Shown here piece after piece: positions 53,426-62,137 of a DNA stretch of 64,000 nucleotides. How positions within the stretch are numbered: position 1 is the first letter of the stretch; every line of letters starts with the position of its first letter. Under the pieces are notes generated by a model. It was not told the DNA's origin and made no database searches. It saw only the letters and a list, made by a program, of their open reading frames with translations. A program made the translations under genes and the position numbers. Where the stretch lies: contig CANMLU010000008.1 in the NCBI GenBank assembly GCA_947498815.1, forward strand, positions 1 to 64,000, read 5' to 3'. This stretch comes from an uncultured Aquimarina sp. (GTDB taxonomy: Bacteria; Bacteroidota; Bacteroidia; Flavobacteriales; Flavobacteriaceae).

Positions 53426-53465
53426 TGTAGAGAATATTTACAACCTTCTCTATATTTTTTTCAAA

Positions 53466-53639
53466 TTATTGTTTGACATGGTCAGTACAACTCCTGTAGT
53501 TTGTTTCACAATCAGTACAAGTAGCACCATAGTCATTTGTACACATTATTAAAGCTCTACCTCCAGTAATCATACTGGTCTGTAATTTTGAAATTTGAAT
53601 TTTTCCAAGATTTAAATTGGTCTTTTTTTTGTTTTTCAT
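53466..53639 (-). CDS. RiPP precursor with lanthipeptide-type leader (57 aa)
   Basis: The 57-residue peptide has a lysine-rich leader with LNLGKIQISKL, like Bacteroidota class I lanthipeptide precursors, and ITGG (GG at 26-27). Its core has four cysteines and many Thr (CTNDYGATCTDCETNYRSC), good substrates for thioether or ester ring formation. No LanB or LanC gene lies in the window, so it may be handled by the nearby ATP-grasp system, by a distant one, or left with disulfides. It shares a ~70-bp upstream repeat with the first grasp-with-spasm precursor. Confidence 0.7.
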   Translation of the reverse strand: MKNKKKTNLNLGKIQISKLQTSMITGGRALIMCTNDYGATCTDCETNYRSCTDHVKQ

Positions 53640-53739
53640 CTTACTCTTTTTAATTATTTCTTACTCTGTTTAATAGGATTTTCAGAAACCTCCTTGTAAT
53701 ATTATCAGGATAAAAGGCATTGTCAAACATTAGGCGGAA

Positions 53740-53812
53740 TCAATAATACTTTTAAAATAAGACATAAGAGTTCTGGATCTGTATAAAGTTGAAAATACAG
53801 GACTTATATATT
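53740..53812 (-). promoter_or_regulatory. RiPP-locus upstream repeat, copy 1
   Basis: This ~73-base stretch matches 56731-56803 at about 60 positions by eye (shared runs AATAATACTTTTAAAATAA and ATAAGAGTTCTGGAT). It lies ~100 bases upstream of the lanthipeptide-type precursor in the direction of transcription, so it is a candidate binding site for the local AraC regulator. Confidence 0.6.
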
Positions 53813-53929
53813 TAAAAATATATTGACAAAAAAGGTTTAAAACGATTAAAAATAAGGCACTTTATATGGGAGTACAAAGCCTTAGTTAAAGGACAGTTTT
53901 TTATTCATAACATTATGATGTTGATGAAC

Positions 53930-54979
53930 TCAGTCCAAATCAATTTTGTAGTATTTGTTGACTTCTTTTTTCAATGGATTTGTACTCCATTCCTCCCATT
54001 CGTTTGTATATGGATCGTATCCACACTTTAAGGGTTTTGCGTACATGTCGTTTGGGTCTTCGGTGTACGCTCTACAATCTGTACAGATATACCTAAATTC
54101 GCAATCCTGACAGATATTTATTTGATCTTTGTTACTATTCCAATGTTTTTTAAAATCTTTCTGAATCAATGCGCTCTTTAATGTTGTGTTTTTTGTATTC
54201 CCAAAACCTTGAGACATAGACGGACAGTTTTTTATGTTACCATTTACATCAATAGAGATTTTTTTATTTAGACATGAATTATGATATTGTGATTCTGAAA
54301 AAGTTTTGAGGTCAAGTGTGAAATATTTTTTATTGATAATCCCGCAACATTTTTCATTGGTAATTTTTTTTTCAGTAAACTCAAAAAAATCATTAATAAG
54401 ATGCATTGGAGAAGAATGAAAAGTAATTTTACCAATGACAGGAAAATCAAGCATGAGTTTTTTAATTACTTCAAGATCACCGATGTTTTTTGGGTATTCC
54501 ATTATAAAATCAATGTTTCTAAAGAAACCCTTAGTTATCTCTTTTGTAAAATCTTCTATTTTTGAAATTGAAATGCTAGTATATGCACGAACTTCGATAA
54601 ACTTACATCGTAAATCGATTAATTCTCTTATTACTTTTTTAAAATCATAAGAAGAATTATTGTCAATATCAATAATAGCATTATTGATAATTTCGGGGGA
54701 GTGGTATTCCAAATTAATCGGAGGAAAAGCTTTTGGATCTGAGCAATAAAAACCTATTCCTTCTTCGATAAAATAATCGATATATTCCATCAAGGTTTCT
54801 TGATCTTCTTTATTTAAATCATTCTTAATTTTTCCTAAAGGCTCTTTTTTTAATTCTAAAAGAATAGTATAGATATCATTGGGGATAAAATATAGTTGTT
54901 TATTGGAAACATCACTTATAATACTTCTTTTATTACCTTTGGTTAAGATACAATCTGAAAAAATAGAAAAATATTTCAT
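53930..54979 (-). CDS. gwsS: Grasp-with-spasm SPASM-domain peptide maturase
   Basis: The 349-residue protein has a TIM-barrel-like middle and a C-terminal SPASM domain with its cysteine clusters: CLNKKISIDVNGNIKNCPSM, then CQDCEFRYICTDCRAY and KCGYDPYTNEW. The radical-SAM CxxxCxxC motif is missing at the expected place, so it is a pseudo-radical-SAM protein holding auxiliary iron-sulfur clusters. This is the partner of the ATP-grasp ligase in grasp-with-spasm RiPP systems. It starts 6 bases after the small unknown gene. Confidence 0.82.
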   Translation of the reverse strand: MKYFSIFSDCILTKGNKRSIISDVSNKQLYFIPNDIYTILLELKKEPLGKIKNDLNKEDQETLMEYIDYFIEEGIGFYCSDPKAFPPINLEYHSPEIINNAIIDIDNNSSYDFKKVIRELIDLRCKFIEVRAYTSISISKIEDFTKEITKGFFRNIDFIMEYPKNIGDLEVIKKLMLDFPVIGKITFHSSPMHLINDFFEFTEKKITNEKCCGIINKKYFTLDLKTFSESQYHNSCLNKKISIDVNGNIKNCPSMSQGFGNTKNTTLKSALIQKDFKKHWNSNKDQINICQDCEFRYICTDCRAYTEDPNDMYAKPLKCGYDPYTNEWEEWSTNPLKKEVNKYYKIDLD

Positions 54980-54985
54980 TATACT

Positions 54986-55180
54986 TTATATGATTTTAGA
55001 AATTGGTTTAGACGATCTATAAGCTTGTGTACTATCGGCATCATATTTTTCTATTTTTATGAATCTGTTGGGGCGTACCTCTTCTATTTCATCTGTTTTT
55101 TGTTCTTGTATCTCTTGTACTTCGGCCAATTGATATACTAGGGGTAGATCTTCAATCCCTTTTTTGACTATTTTTTTCAT
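54986..55180 (-). CDS. Unknown 64-aa protein of the RiPP locus
   Basis: From ATG 55180, this frame shares an ATGA overlap with the stop of the ATP-grasp gene, so the two are translationally coupled. The product has 64 residues, is highly charged (QEIQEQKTDEIEEVRPNRFIKIEKYD) and ends with SKPISKII. It has no GG site, signal peptide or cysteines. I do not recognise it. It may be a recognition or bridging subunit of the maturation enzyme, or a modified peptide. Confidence 0.65.
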   Translation of the reverse strand: MKKIVKKGIEDLPLVYQLAEVQEIQEQKTDEIEEVRPNRFIKIEKYDADSTQAYRSSKPISKII

Positions 55181-56073
55181 AAACAAGTCAGATTGGTTGC
55201 GATTTCTTTTTCTAAATAATAATTGCAAGGGTGAGAGACCATACCTATTTGTCCGATAGGGTTCACTTCTAGAAAATATAGAACATCGTCGTTGCCACAT
55301 ATCAAATCAATAGAAGCAGTATTTAAGTTCATGTCCTTTATTAAGTTGTGTATTTTGTTTTCTATTGCTACAGGTAATTGATAAGGTACATTTCTTAATT
55401 TACCTGCATGTTTTCTATAATCAACTTCATTGTTAGGAGTCATAATAGCCATTGCATACATTTTACCAGTAAGGTAAAACACTCTTATTTCATATTTTTT
55501 TTCTAAAAATTGTTGACAAAAGGAATTCGGAAAGTGATCGGGTAATTCTACGATATGATGATCTGTAATTTCTTGGGTATAAAATAGAACTGCATAATCC
55601 TTATCCATCAAAGGCATACCATTATCTATACTTTTTGTAATGATTCTATTGTGTTTTTTTTTGAAGGCAACAAGCTCTTCTTTGGCGTTAATTATAGAAT
55701 AATCGGGGATTGGAAATCCATTTTCTTTTGCTTTATCAAGAACAATCAATTTATTTACCGCAGCGGTATCTGGATGAGACAACCAATATTTGTCCTTTAA
55801 TTTATATTGTAAAAAATCTGATTGCGCCTTGTTTTCTCGCAATATACTTGTATGGATTATTCTGGCATTCTTATCAGAATCCATATCAATTTTGAAATTA
55901 TTTTTTAAACCCCATTTCCAAAACCAAATTGATTTTATAACACTAAGATCTTCGATTGAATTAAGAAAATCTGTTCCATTAATTCTTTGATATTTTTCAT
56001 CAAAGGCGATCAACCAATCTATGACCTCTTCTGTTGTAGGCTCAAATTTACTTTTGGTTAGTAGTAAAATCAT
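55177..56073 (-). CDS. gwsG: Grasp-with-spasm ATP-grasp peptide ligase
   Basis: The 298-residue protein has the ATP-grasp pattern of graspetide ligases: an N-terminal domain (ILLLTKSKFEPTTEEVIDWL), the ATP-binding CQQFLEKKYEIRVFYLTGKMYAMAI region (read here as LEKKYEIRVFYLTGKMYA), and the metal motif YFLEVNPIGQIG with Glu and Asn ligands after the SIDLICG aspartate. Family members activate side-chain carboxylates of Asp/Glu with ATP and join them to Thr, Ser or Lys side chains. Both nearby precursors have Thr and Asp/Glu in their cores. Confidence 0.85.
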   Translation of the reverse strand: MILLLTKSKFEPTTEEVIDWLIAFDEKYQRINGTDFLNSIEDLSVIKSIWFWKWGLKNNFKIDMDSDKNARIIHTSILRENKAQSDFLQYKLKDKYWLSHPDTAAVNKLIVLDKAKENGFPIPDYSIINAKEELVAFKKKHNRIITKSIDNGMPLMDKDYAVLFYTQEITDHHIVELPDHFPNSFCQQFLEKKYEIRVFYLTGKMYAMAIMTPNNEVDYRKHAGKLRNVPYQLPVAIENKIHNLIKDMNLNTASIDLICGNDDVLYFLEVNPIGQIGMVSHPCNYYLEKEIATNLTCL

Positions 56074-56150
56074 ACATAAAAACAGTTTAGTTTAATAACT
56101 ATTAAACTAAACTGTTGCTTTATAAATTTAGTTTAAACTTAATTACAGTT

Positions 56151-56336
56151 TTAGATACCACAAGGGACATCATCACCCCACATATTATCTGTATAGGTAT
56201 CTACAACAACACCTCCCGGCTTATCCTTAATAACTCCTTCTGTATGACCCGGTGGTGGTATATATTCACCATCTTTTCCTCCATGAATAGATTTTAAATC
56301 AATTTTGTTTTTTTTGAAACTTGATAATTTTTTCAT
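56151..56336 (-). CDS. Grasp-with-spasm precursor peptide 2 (61 aa)
   Basis: The 61-residue peptide has the leader MKKLSSFKKNKIDLKS then IHGG (GG at 19-20), nearly the same as that of the other precursor. Its core holds Thr and acidic residues (HTEGVIKD, TYTDNMWGDD), which suits ester or amide macrocycles made by an ATP-grasp ligase. A single Cys is close to the C-terminus. It lies 77 bases before gwsG. Confidence 0.78.
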   Translation of the reverse strand: MKKLSSFKKNKIDLKSIHGGKDGEYIPPPGHTEGVIKDKPGGVVVDTYTDNMWGDDVPCGI

Positions 56337-56437
56337 AATTCTTATTTATTTTTCACCTACTCTTTTATTACTAAGCTTTTCGGTTGCCGCTTTGTATGGA
56401 TAGATTATAAGGACTTAGACAGCTTTGTCAATCCTTT

Positions 56438-56593
56438 TTATTTATCATGCCAATAAGAATCGATATAGTTTCCAGGGGTGTCAGCACCTCCTGGATAAGC
56501 CCAAATAGGTACACATGTATGAGCATCAAGTTTGCCTCCAACTATGTTTTTAAGATCAATTTTGTTTTTTTTGAAATCAGATAATTTTTCCAT
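56438..56593 (-). CDS. Grasp-with-spasm precursor peptide 1 (51 aa)
   Basis: The 51-residue peptide has the leader MEKLSDFKKNKIDLKN and IVGG (GG at 19-20) and a core with Thr, Ser and Asp (KLDAHTC, GADTPGNYIDSYWHD). Both precursor leaders share FKKNKIDLK, the probable recognition site of the ligase. Its upstream region, like that of precursor 2, has GCTTTTCGGTT(T/G)CCGCTTT and GATAGATTATA words, a duplicated leader. Confidence 0.75.
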   Translation of the reverse strand: MEKLSDFKKNKIDLKNIVGGKLDAHTCVPIWAYPGGADTPGNYIDSYWHDK

Positions 56594-56730
56594 AATTCTT
56601 GTCTTATTTATTGCTACCTACTCTTTTTAAATAAGCTTTTCGGTTTCCGCTTTTTATTGATAGATTATATGGGAAGTGATACGTGTATCACCTTTTTTGA
56701 TATTCCAATCTTGATCAATGTTTTTACAAT

Positions 56731-56803
56731 TCAATAATACTTTTAAAATAAAATATAAGAGTTCTGGATTTGGATAAAGATGAGAATATAGAACTTATTT
56801 ATT
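56731..56803 (-). promoter_or_regulatory. RiPP-locus upstream repeat, copy 2
   Basis: This is the partner of 53740-53812. In this copy the repeat overlaps the stop codon of the AraC-type regulator (56795-56797) and lies ~140 bases upstream of precursor 1, in the direction of transcription. Confidence 0.6.
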
Positions 56804-57901
56804 CAATTTTTTATATTGATTAGGAGTTTGGCCGGTGAATTTTTTGAAAGCAGTATAAAAATTAGATTTAGATTTAAATCCGCATTCTAAGCCTATAGAC
56901 TCTATAGTGTAGTTGTTGTATGCTTGATCAGTAAGCATTTTTTTTGAAGTATTTACTCTAAACTCATTGATATAATCATTAAATTTTTTTTCTGTATGCT
57001 CATTTATAAGTTTAGAAAGATGCCCATTACTGATGTCAAATTTTTCGGCAATAACATTTTGGTTAATGTCTTGTGCTAGATATTTTTTTTCTTCGATAAT
57101 ATACAAGTTGATTTTATCGAAAGTCGTAAAACCAGTTTTTTTGATTCCTTTTGAGATATTTAGTTTCTCTAATCTTTTATAAGAAGAAGACCTATTGACA
57201 CCAACATAACCTACCCAGTATATCCATAATGATAAGGAAATAAAAAAGGGATACGCATAAAAAGACTCTTGCATATTATATTGAACTCCGATAATACCGC
57301 TAATAGTGCCGAGACTTAAAATACCGATACCGATATGAATAAGGTTTTTTAACCAAAAAGTTTCTTTCTTAATCTTTTCTATAGTCTCTTGACGCTTACT
57401 TTCATATGTAATAATCATTTTGTACATGAAGTAAATTATTACCGAATTGTATAAAAATGAGAATAGATTAGTATATAAGAATATTCCTTGTTGATAATAG
57501 ATTGAAATAGTATGGTTTTTATCAATTTTAGCCTTATAAATTAATTGTGCCAAATGTATTAGCGTAATTACCAAAAAAGGACCTATCAAATAGAACCATT
57601 GTCGTTTGAGTATAATCTCTTTTTGTAAAAAATGATGAACAAAAATATAAAATAGAGGAGCTACTAACCAATGCCATGGGATATATAAAGTCCTAATTAA
57701 AGAGGTTTCTGAAAAATATCCAACATCCATGAATATATGTTGGATATTGCTTATCGATAAAAAAAGAACAGATAAACCTAAGAAAAAACCACTTTTTGAT
57801 CGGTATTTTTTAACAAGGAAAACCGTTAGACTAAAAATTAACCCTTGAATTGAACCAAATAAAATAAGTAATTGAAAAAAATTAAAATTAATGATTTGCA
57901 A
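56795..57901 (-). CDS. Seven-helix membrane AraC-type regulator
   Basis: The 368-residue protein has about seven transmembrane helices (from FFQLLILFGSIQGLIFSLTVFL to about 235) and a C-terminal cytosolic AraC/XylS HTH (about 265-365: AEKFDISNGHLSKLINEHTEKKFNDY and ECGFKSKSNFYTAFKKFTGQ). This is a common Bacteroidota sensor form. It lies first in the minus-strand RiPP locus, so it likely controls precursor and maturase genes, perhaps via the ~70-bp upstream repeat. The signal is unknown. Confidence 0.85.
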   Translation of the reverse strand: MQIINFNFFQLLILFGSIQGLIFSLTVFLVKKYRSKSGFFLGLSVLFLSISNIQHIFMDVGYFSETSLIRTLYIPWHWLVAPLFYIFVHHFLQKEIILKRQWFYLIGPFLVITLIHLAQLIYKAKIDKNHTISIYYQQGIFLYTNLFSFLYNSVIIYFMYKMIITYESKRQETIEKIKKETFWLKNLIHIGIGILSLGTISGIIGVQYNMQESFYAYPFFISLSLWIYWVGYVGVNRSSSYKRLEKLNISKGIKKTGFTTFDKINLYIIEEKKYLAQDINQNVIAEKFDISNGHLSKLINEHTEKKFNDYINEFRVNTSKKMLTDQAYNNYTIESIGLECGFKSKSNFYTAFKKFTGQTPNQYKKLNK

Positions 57902-58124
57902 ATGGAGGGTCGGTTGTTGTATGAATTCAGTTAAAACTAATTACTATAAAAGCGACGAGGTAAAACCTCTTCTGGTGAGTTGTAATCTTGTTAAATTTGG
58001 AATACGCATTAATAAAAATTTCATATAAATATACTAAAATTAGGGAAACAGAAAGAGTGAACTTTTTAACATGTCTTTTTTTTATTCTTACTATTTTTGA
58101 TGGTGTAGATCAAAATTTAGTCAA

Positions 58125-58661
58125 ATGGCCAAAAAGTTTACTGAAATCAGTTCAGAATTAAAAGAGTTTATACAAAACCAAAAAATTTTCTTTGTTGGAA
58201 CAGCTGCCGATCATGGACGTGTAAATATTTCTCCAAAAGGGATGGATACGCTTCGTGTTTTGGGTCCTAATAAAATTATTTGGCTTAATCTTACAGGTAG
58301 TGGAAATGAAACTGCAGCACATCTATTGAAGGATAATAGAATGACCATTATGTTTTGTGCCTTTGAGGGGAAGCCCATGATTTTAAGGTTGTATGGCATG
58401 GCGAAAATATATCATGAACGTGATGCAGCATATCACCAACATATTGATTCGTTTCCTGAAATTGCGGGTGCTAGACAAATCATAGAAATGGAAGTTGATT
58501 TGGTACAGACATCTTGCGGGTATGCCGTACCCTTTATGGAATTTCAAGAGGAAAGAACAGTACTTAAATCCTGGGCCGAAAAACAAGGTAAAGATCGAAT
58601 ACAGGAATATCACAAAGAGAGAAATTCTTTAAGTATTGATAATTTTAAAACCGGTATTTAA
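58125..58661 (+). CDS. Pyridoxamine 5'-phosphate oxidase-family protein
   Basis: The 178-residue protein has the split-barrel flavin-binding pattern with KIFFVGTAADHGRVNISPKG at the start, then ILRLYGMAKIYHERD and an aromatic C-terminal part (CGYAVPFMEFQEERT). Members use FMN, F420 or heme and reduce or oxidise small molecules; this subgroup (COG3576-like) is uncharacterised. TATTTTTG (58092-58099) is a likely -7 box, 26 bases before the start. Confidence 0.82.
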   Translation: MAKKFTEISSELKEFIQNQKIFFVGTAADHGRVNISPKGMDTLRVLGPNKIIWLNLTGSGNETAAHLLKDNRMTIMFCAFEGKPMILRLYGMAKIYHERDAAYHQHIDSFPEIAGARQIIEMEVDLVQTSCGYAVPFMEFQEERTVLKSWAEKQGKDRIQEYHKERNSLSIDNFKTGI

Positions 58662-58668
58662 TTAACTA

Positions 58669-59214
58669 CTAAAGCGAAACTCCCACCAAAACACCAATCC
58701 CCACACCACCTATGGCATAAAGTATTTTTTCGAATGCGCTTTTTCTTCGTTGGCGTTTCGTGTTTTTTTCTACAAGTTCTAGGCTGGTAGTAGCTTTATC
58801 CAAACTGTTTATGGTGTAATCTAATGCTCTTTGAGTATTAGATAGAGTGGCTTGAGTTCTTTTATAGACTTCTAGATCAAGGCTATCCGATGCCTTAAAG
58901 TTGATTTTCAGTTGGCGTTCCAGTTCTATATTTCTACTTAAGGTTTCTGAATATTTTTCTATTAAAGATTTGGTCATCTTATCTTGTTCCAGAGTACTTA
59001 GATATACATTTTTAATGGCTAAAAAAGATTTTTTATTTACAAGGTAAATATCTGGGGTACGAAATATATATAAACTATCTCTTTTGACTATAAATGGTTC
59101 TCCTTGTCTGTTTGCATATGATTCGGGAATTTCAATTACCTGTATTGAATCGATATCCTGACCATAAGAAAAAGAAGCTGTGAGTATAAAAAGCAAGATG
59201 AATAAATTTTTCAT
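58669..59214 (-). CDS. Exported coiled-coil protein with C-terminal anchor
   Basis: The 181-residue protein has a signal peptide (about 1-18, ending SYGQ), a short beta part, a coiled coil (about 80-160, with QLKINFKASDSLDLEVYKRTQ) and a C-terminal hydrophobic helix (IGGVGIGVLVGVSL) without a tail. No family recognised. It follows a second coiled-coil membrane gene by 29 bases; together they may form an envelope-spanning pair. It converges with the PPOX gene (8-base gap). Confidence 0.6.
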   Translation of the reverse strand: MKNLFILLFILTASFSYGQDIDSIQVIEIPESYANRQGEPFIVKRDSLYIFRTPDIYLVNKKSFLAIKNVYLSTLEQDKMTKSLIEKYSETLSRNIELERQLKINFKASDSLDLEVYKRTQATLSNTQRALDYTINSLDKATTSLELVEKNTKRQRRKSAFEKILYAIGGVGIGVLVGVSL

Positions 59215-59243
59215 GATTTATGTATTGAATATGGTTGATGAGG

Positions 59244-59627
59244 TTATTTGATGCCAAAAAGACTTTTGATTAGGGCTTTTTCTTCGGCCAACTTATCATT
59301 GTTAAGTTTTATAGAGTCTTTAATGCGTTGGAGTTCTTCCCAATCTTTTGCATTTTTCTTCTTAAAATCAAATATTAAAGAATCCCGTTGGTGAATAAGT
59401 AGATCTTTTTGAAGTCTCATTTTTTTGAATTCTTCTTTCGAAGTTTCTAGTTCGACTTTTGTTGCCTTTAATGTTGCTTCAGAGGATTTTAATTCTTGCT
59501 TTGCATCGTTCAAATCCTTTTCGATAATTTCCCATTTAGATCCAGAACTAAAGGTCATGTACCCAATAATGACCAAAAACAAAAGTGCTACAATTTGTAG
59601 AATAGTATTGGTGTTGATGTTTTTCAT
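59244..59627 (-). CDS. Coiled-coil inner-membrane protein
   Basis: The 127-residue protein has an N-terminal transmembrane helix (about 9-26, ILQIVALLFLVIIGYM) and then a ~90-residue coiled coil (ELKSSEATLKATKVELETSK). This is the form of phage Rz-like i-spanins and also of many unrelated structural proteins. Its partner gene downstream is an exported coiled-coil protein. Function unknown. Confidence 0.6.
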   Translation of the reverse strand: MKNINTNTILQIVALLFLVIIGYMTFSSGSKWEIIEKDLNDAKQELKSSEATLKATKVELETSKEEFKKMRLQKDLLIHQRDSLIFDFKKKNAKDWEELQRIKDSIKLNNDKLAEEKALIKSLFGIK

Positions 59628-59889
59628 GAGATGTTTTTGTGTGTTTGACTTAGATTTAAGTAACTCAAAATCATGGCTAGAAGTTACATTTGCTGGTTAA
59701 TTTGACTTGATAGGTAAAAGTAAGTATTTTATTTTTTCTATACATGGGGAATACACCCCTAAAAATGTAAGTAAACATTTGTTTTGATGCAATAATTTAA
59801 TATCTGCGCCAAAAGATAATAGGCCAACAACGTATTGCCGACCTATTAGTTAGGGTATAAAATTTAAAATAAGGTACTTTATTTAATAA

Positions 59890-61254
59890 TTATTCGATGA
59901 ACAATTGTCTTATGATCTTATCGGTTTGTGTTTGTATGGATAGTATATATAAGCCTTTTGACAAATCATTAACGGGAATGATTTGTATATTATTTTTGTT
60001 GGTTTGGGCTACTGTTTTTGCTAAAGTGCCATCGATACGATATATATAAATACGTGCCAGATCAATGTTGGCATTTTTGGTTATGGTAATTTGATCTATG
60101 GCGGGATTGGGATACATCGTTATATTGGCGGCCAATTGTTCTGAAAAATTAACGGTTTTATCTTTTTCAGGAAGTAACGGGCAATTTTCGGAATAGATAG
60201 CACTGTCATCTATGTACCAATTTTTATAGTTGCCCATACCGCTATCTGCAGCTTTTTTATCATCAACTTCAATGCATCCTAATAATGGATTTTCAAAGGC
60301 AATTAATTCGGTGATGGATCGAGTTCCATTTTTTGCATTTAGAAAATTTAATCGATTAAAATCACAATACAATGTTTTGAGCTTGGGATTTTTTGATACA
60401 TCAATACTTGTGAGTTCATTAAATTCGATTTCTAATGCCTCTAATTTGGTGTTTTGTGACACATCTATGCTGGTTAATAGATTTGAAAAGCACTGAAACC
60501 GTTCTAGTTTAAGGGTTTGAGATAGATCAATGCTTTCTAATTGATTAGATCCACAGGAAAAAGATTTTAGCTCTGTATTACCTGTAATATCAATATTGTC
60601 TAATTGATTCGAGTCACAAGAAAAATGTACTAATTTTACATTTTGCGATACATCTATATCGGTTAATTGATTAAAGTACAATCGCAATGTTTCTAACCCG
60701 AGGTTTTGTGATACATCTATGTCGGTTAACTGATTGAATTCCAGGTTAAGCACTGCAAGTTCAATATTGTTAATCAGATCAATATTCTCCAATTTATTGC
60801 TGCGACAATTTAAAGATACAAGTTTTGTGTTTTGCGAAACATGGATATTATCTATTTTGTTGGAGTGACAATCAAGATATATCAATTCTGGATTATTGGA
60901 GAGATCAAGATTTTCCAGTTCGTTTCGAAAACATATCAATTCTGTAAGTCTTGTGTTTTTGGAAAGATCTAAGTTTTTTAATCTATTCTGATTACAAGCT
61001 AGTGAAGAAATGTTTATAAAGGCTTCAATACCGGTAAGGTTGCCAATGTCTTTTTTTTCTACGACTATACCACCAGTATAACTTTCTGCTTCAATACATG
61101 ATATTTCGTTATTCCCATCAGTATTGATTTCGGTTTTTAGTAATAATGCATTTTTAAAATTCATGTCTTCAAAAAAGACATTGCTATCACATTGCCCACT
61201 TGTCATAGCAACACAAAATGGAATAAATAATAAGAGAAGTAGTTGTTTTTTCAT
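59890..61254 (-). CDS. Leucine-rich repeat protein, T9SS-secreted
   Basis: The 454-residue protein has a signal peptide (about 1-20), about twelve leucine-rich repeats of 21 residues (about 75-330, pattern LxxLDxSxNxxLxxLxCxxN, such as LTSIDVSQNTKLEALEIEFNE) and a C-terminal type IX sorting domain (about 385-454, MYPNPAIDQITI to RQLFIE). It is exposed on the cell surface or released. LRRs of this type bind proteins or polysaccharide; the ligand is unknown. Confidence 0.88.
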   Translation of the reverse strand: MKKQLLLLLFIPFCVAMTSGQCDSNVFFEDMNFKNALLLKTEINTDGNNEISCIEAESYTGGIVVEKKDIGNLTGIEAFINISSLACNQNRLKNLDLSKNTRLTELICFRNELENLDLSNNPELIYLDCHSNKIDNIHVSQNTKLVSLNCRSNKLENIDLINNIELAVLNLEFNQLTDIDVSQNLGLETLRLYFNQLTDIDVSQNVKLVHFSCDSNQLDNIDITGNTELKSFSCGSNQLESIDLSQTLKLERFQCFSNLLTSIDVSQNTKLEALEIEFNELTSIDVSKNPKLKTLYCDFNRLNFLNAKNGTRSITELIAFENPLLGCIEVDDKKAADSGMGNYKNWYIDDSAIYSENCPLLPEKDKTVNFSEQLAANITMYPNPAIDQITITKNANIDLARIYIYRIDGTLAKTVAQTNKNNIQIIPVNDLSKGLYILSIQTQTDKIIRQLFIE

Positions 61255-61469
61255 CTTTTTGAGGTTTTTATAAGGTATATTAATAGTTTAAAGTTAGTTG
61301 CGTCATAGGTCGATAGGGTGCTGATTTTTTGAAATTCAAGAAATTAGGACAAATTAGATGGTTTATAATCTATGAATATCTACACTCTGTTTTTTGCAAG
61401 AATCGTATCTAGATTTCTTATTTATTGTATTAAATTGTACATTAGCCCGTACCTCAAAATCTATTGATT

Positions 61470-62051
61470 ATGTCAGACATTTGGTTAAATATGCAACTAG
61501 CCTTTAAACATGTGCTGGATTTAAATGCGTATGATCATATATTATTTTTTATTCTATTAATTCTAATGTATGATGCTAGTCACTGGAAACGAATCTTTTT
61601 ACTCGTTACCATATTCACATTAGGTCATACCACATCCTTGTTTTTGGCTGCGTATGGGGTTATTTCTGTAAATAAAAACCTGGCAGAATTTCTTATTCTC
61701 TTAACGATTTTTGCTACAGGGGTTTTCAATATCATCACATCGAATAAATCATTAAAAAATTCAAAAATTAATATCCTTTATGGTGTTACACTTTTTTTTG
61801 GATTGATACATGGGTTAGGATTCTATAACTATTTTAAAATAAATAGCGGTTTTGGTTCTAAAGCGTTGCAGATACTAGGGTTTTCGTTTGGTGTAGAGAT
61901 AGCGCAATTGATTATCGTAATTGTTGTACTAGTGCTAAGCTTCATTGTGCAAACGGTTTTTAGGTTTTCTAAAAAAGATTGGATACTCGCTATCTCATCA
62001 ATTGTTACCGGAATGGTAATCCAGATGATGATTCAAACCAAAATTTGGTAA
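61470..62051 (+). CDS. HupE/UreJ-like membrane protein
   Basis: ATG 61470 gives a 193-residue protein with about six transmembrane helices, starting AFKHVLDLNAYDHILFFILL, the family's conserved HxLDxxAxDHxLF motif region. A second conserved motif FGLIHGLGF follows near residue 110. HupE/UreJ proteins are linked to nickel handling, but many Bacteroidota homologues have no known role. It stands alone upstream of the dCMP deaminase gene. Confidence 0.8.
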   Translation: MSDIWLNMQLAFKHVLDLNAYDHILFFILLILMYDASHWKRIFLLVTIFTLGHTTSLFLAAYGVISVNKNLAEFLILLTIFATGVFNIITSNKSLKNSKINILYGVTLFFGLIHGLGFYNYFKINSGFGSKALQILGFSFGVEIAQLIIVIVVLVLSFIVQTVFRFSKKDWILAISSIVTGMVIQMMIQTKIW

Positions 62052-62137
62052 TTAAGTTGTATTTGATGTTGTATTTGCCACATTGTAGTAATATATTCGT
62101 ATTTTGATTGTTATGAATACACGAGTCATTCTGCCCT

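Noticed and set aside
61464-61469. TTG start at 61464 for the HupE-like gene
   Set aside because: The ATG two codons later is the stronger start and matches the usual N-terminus length.
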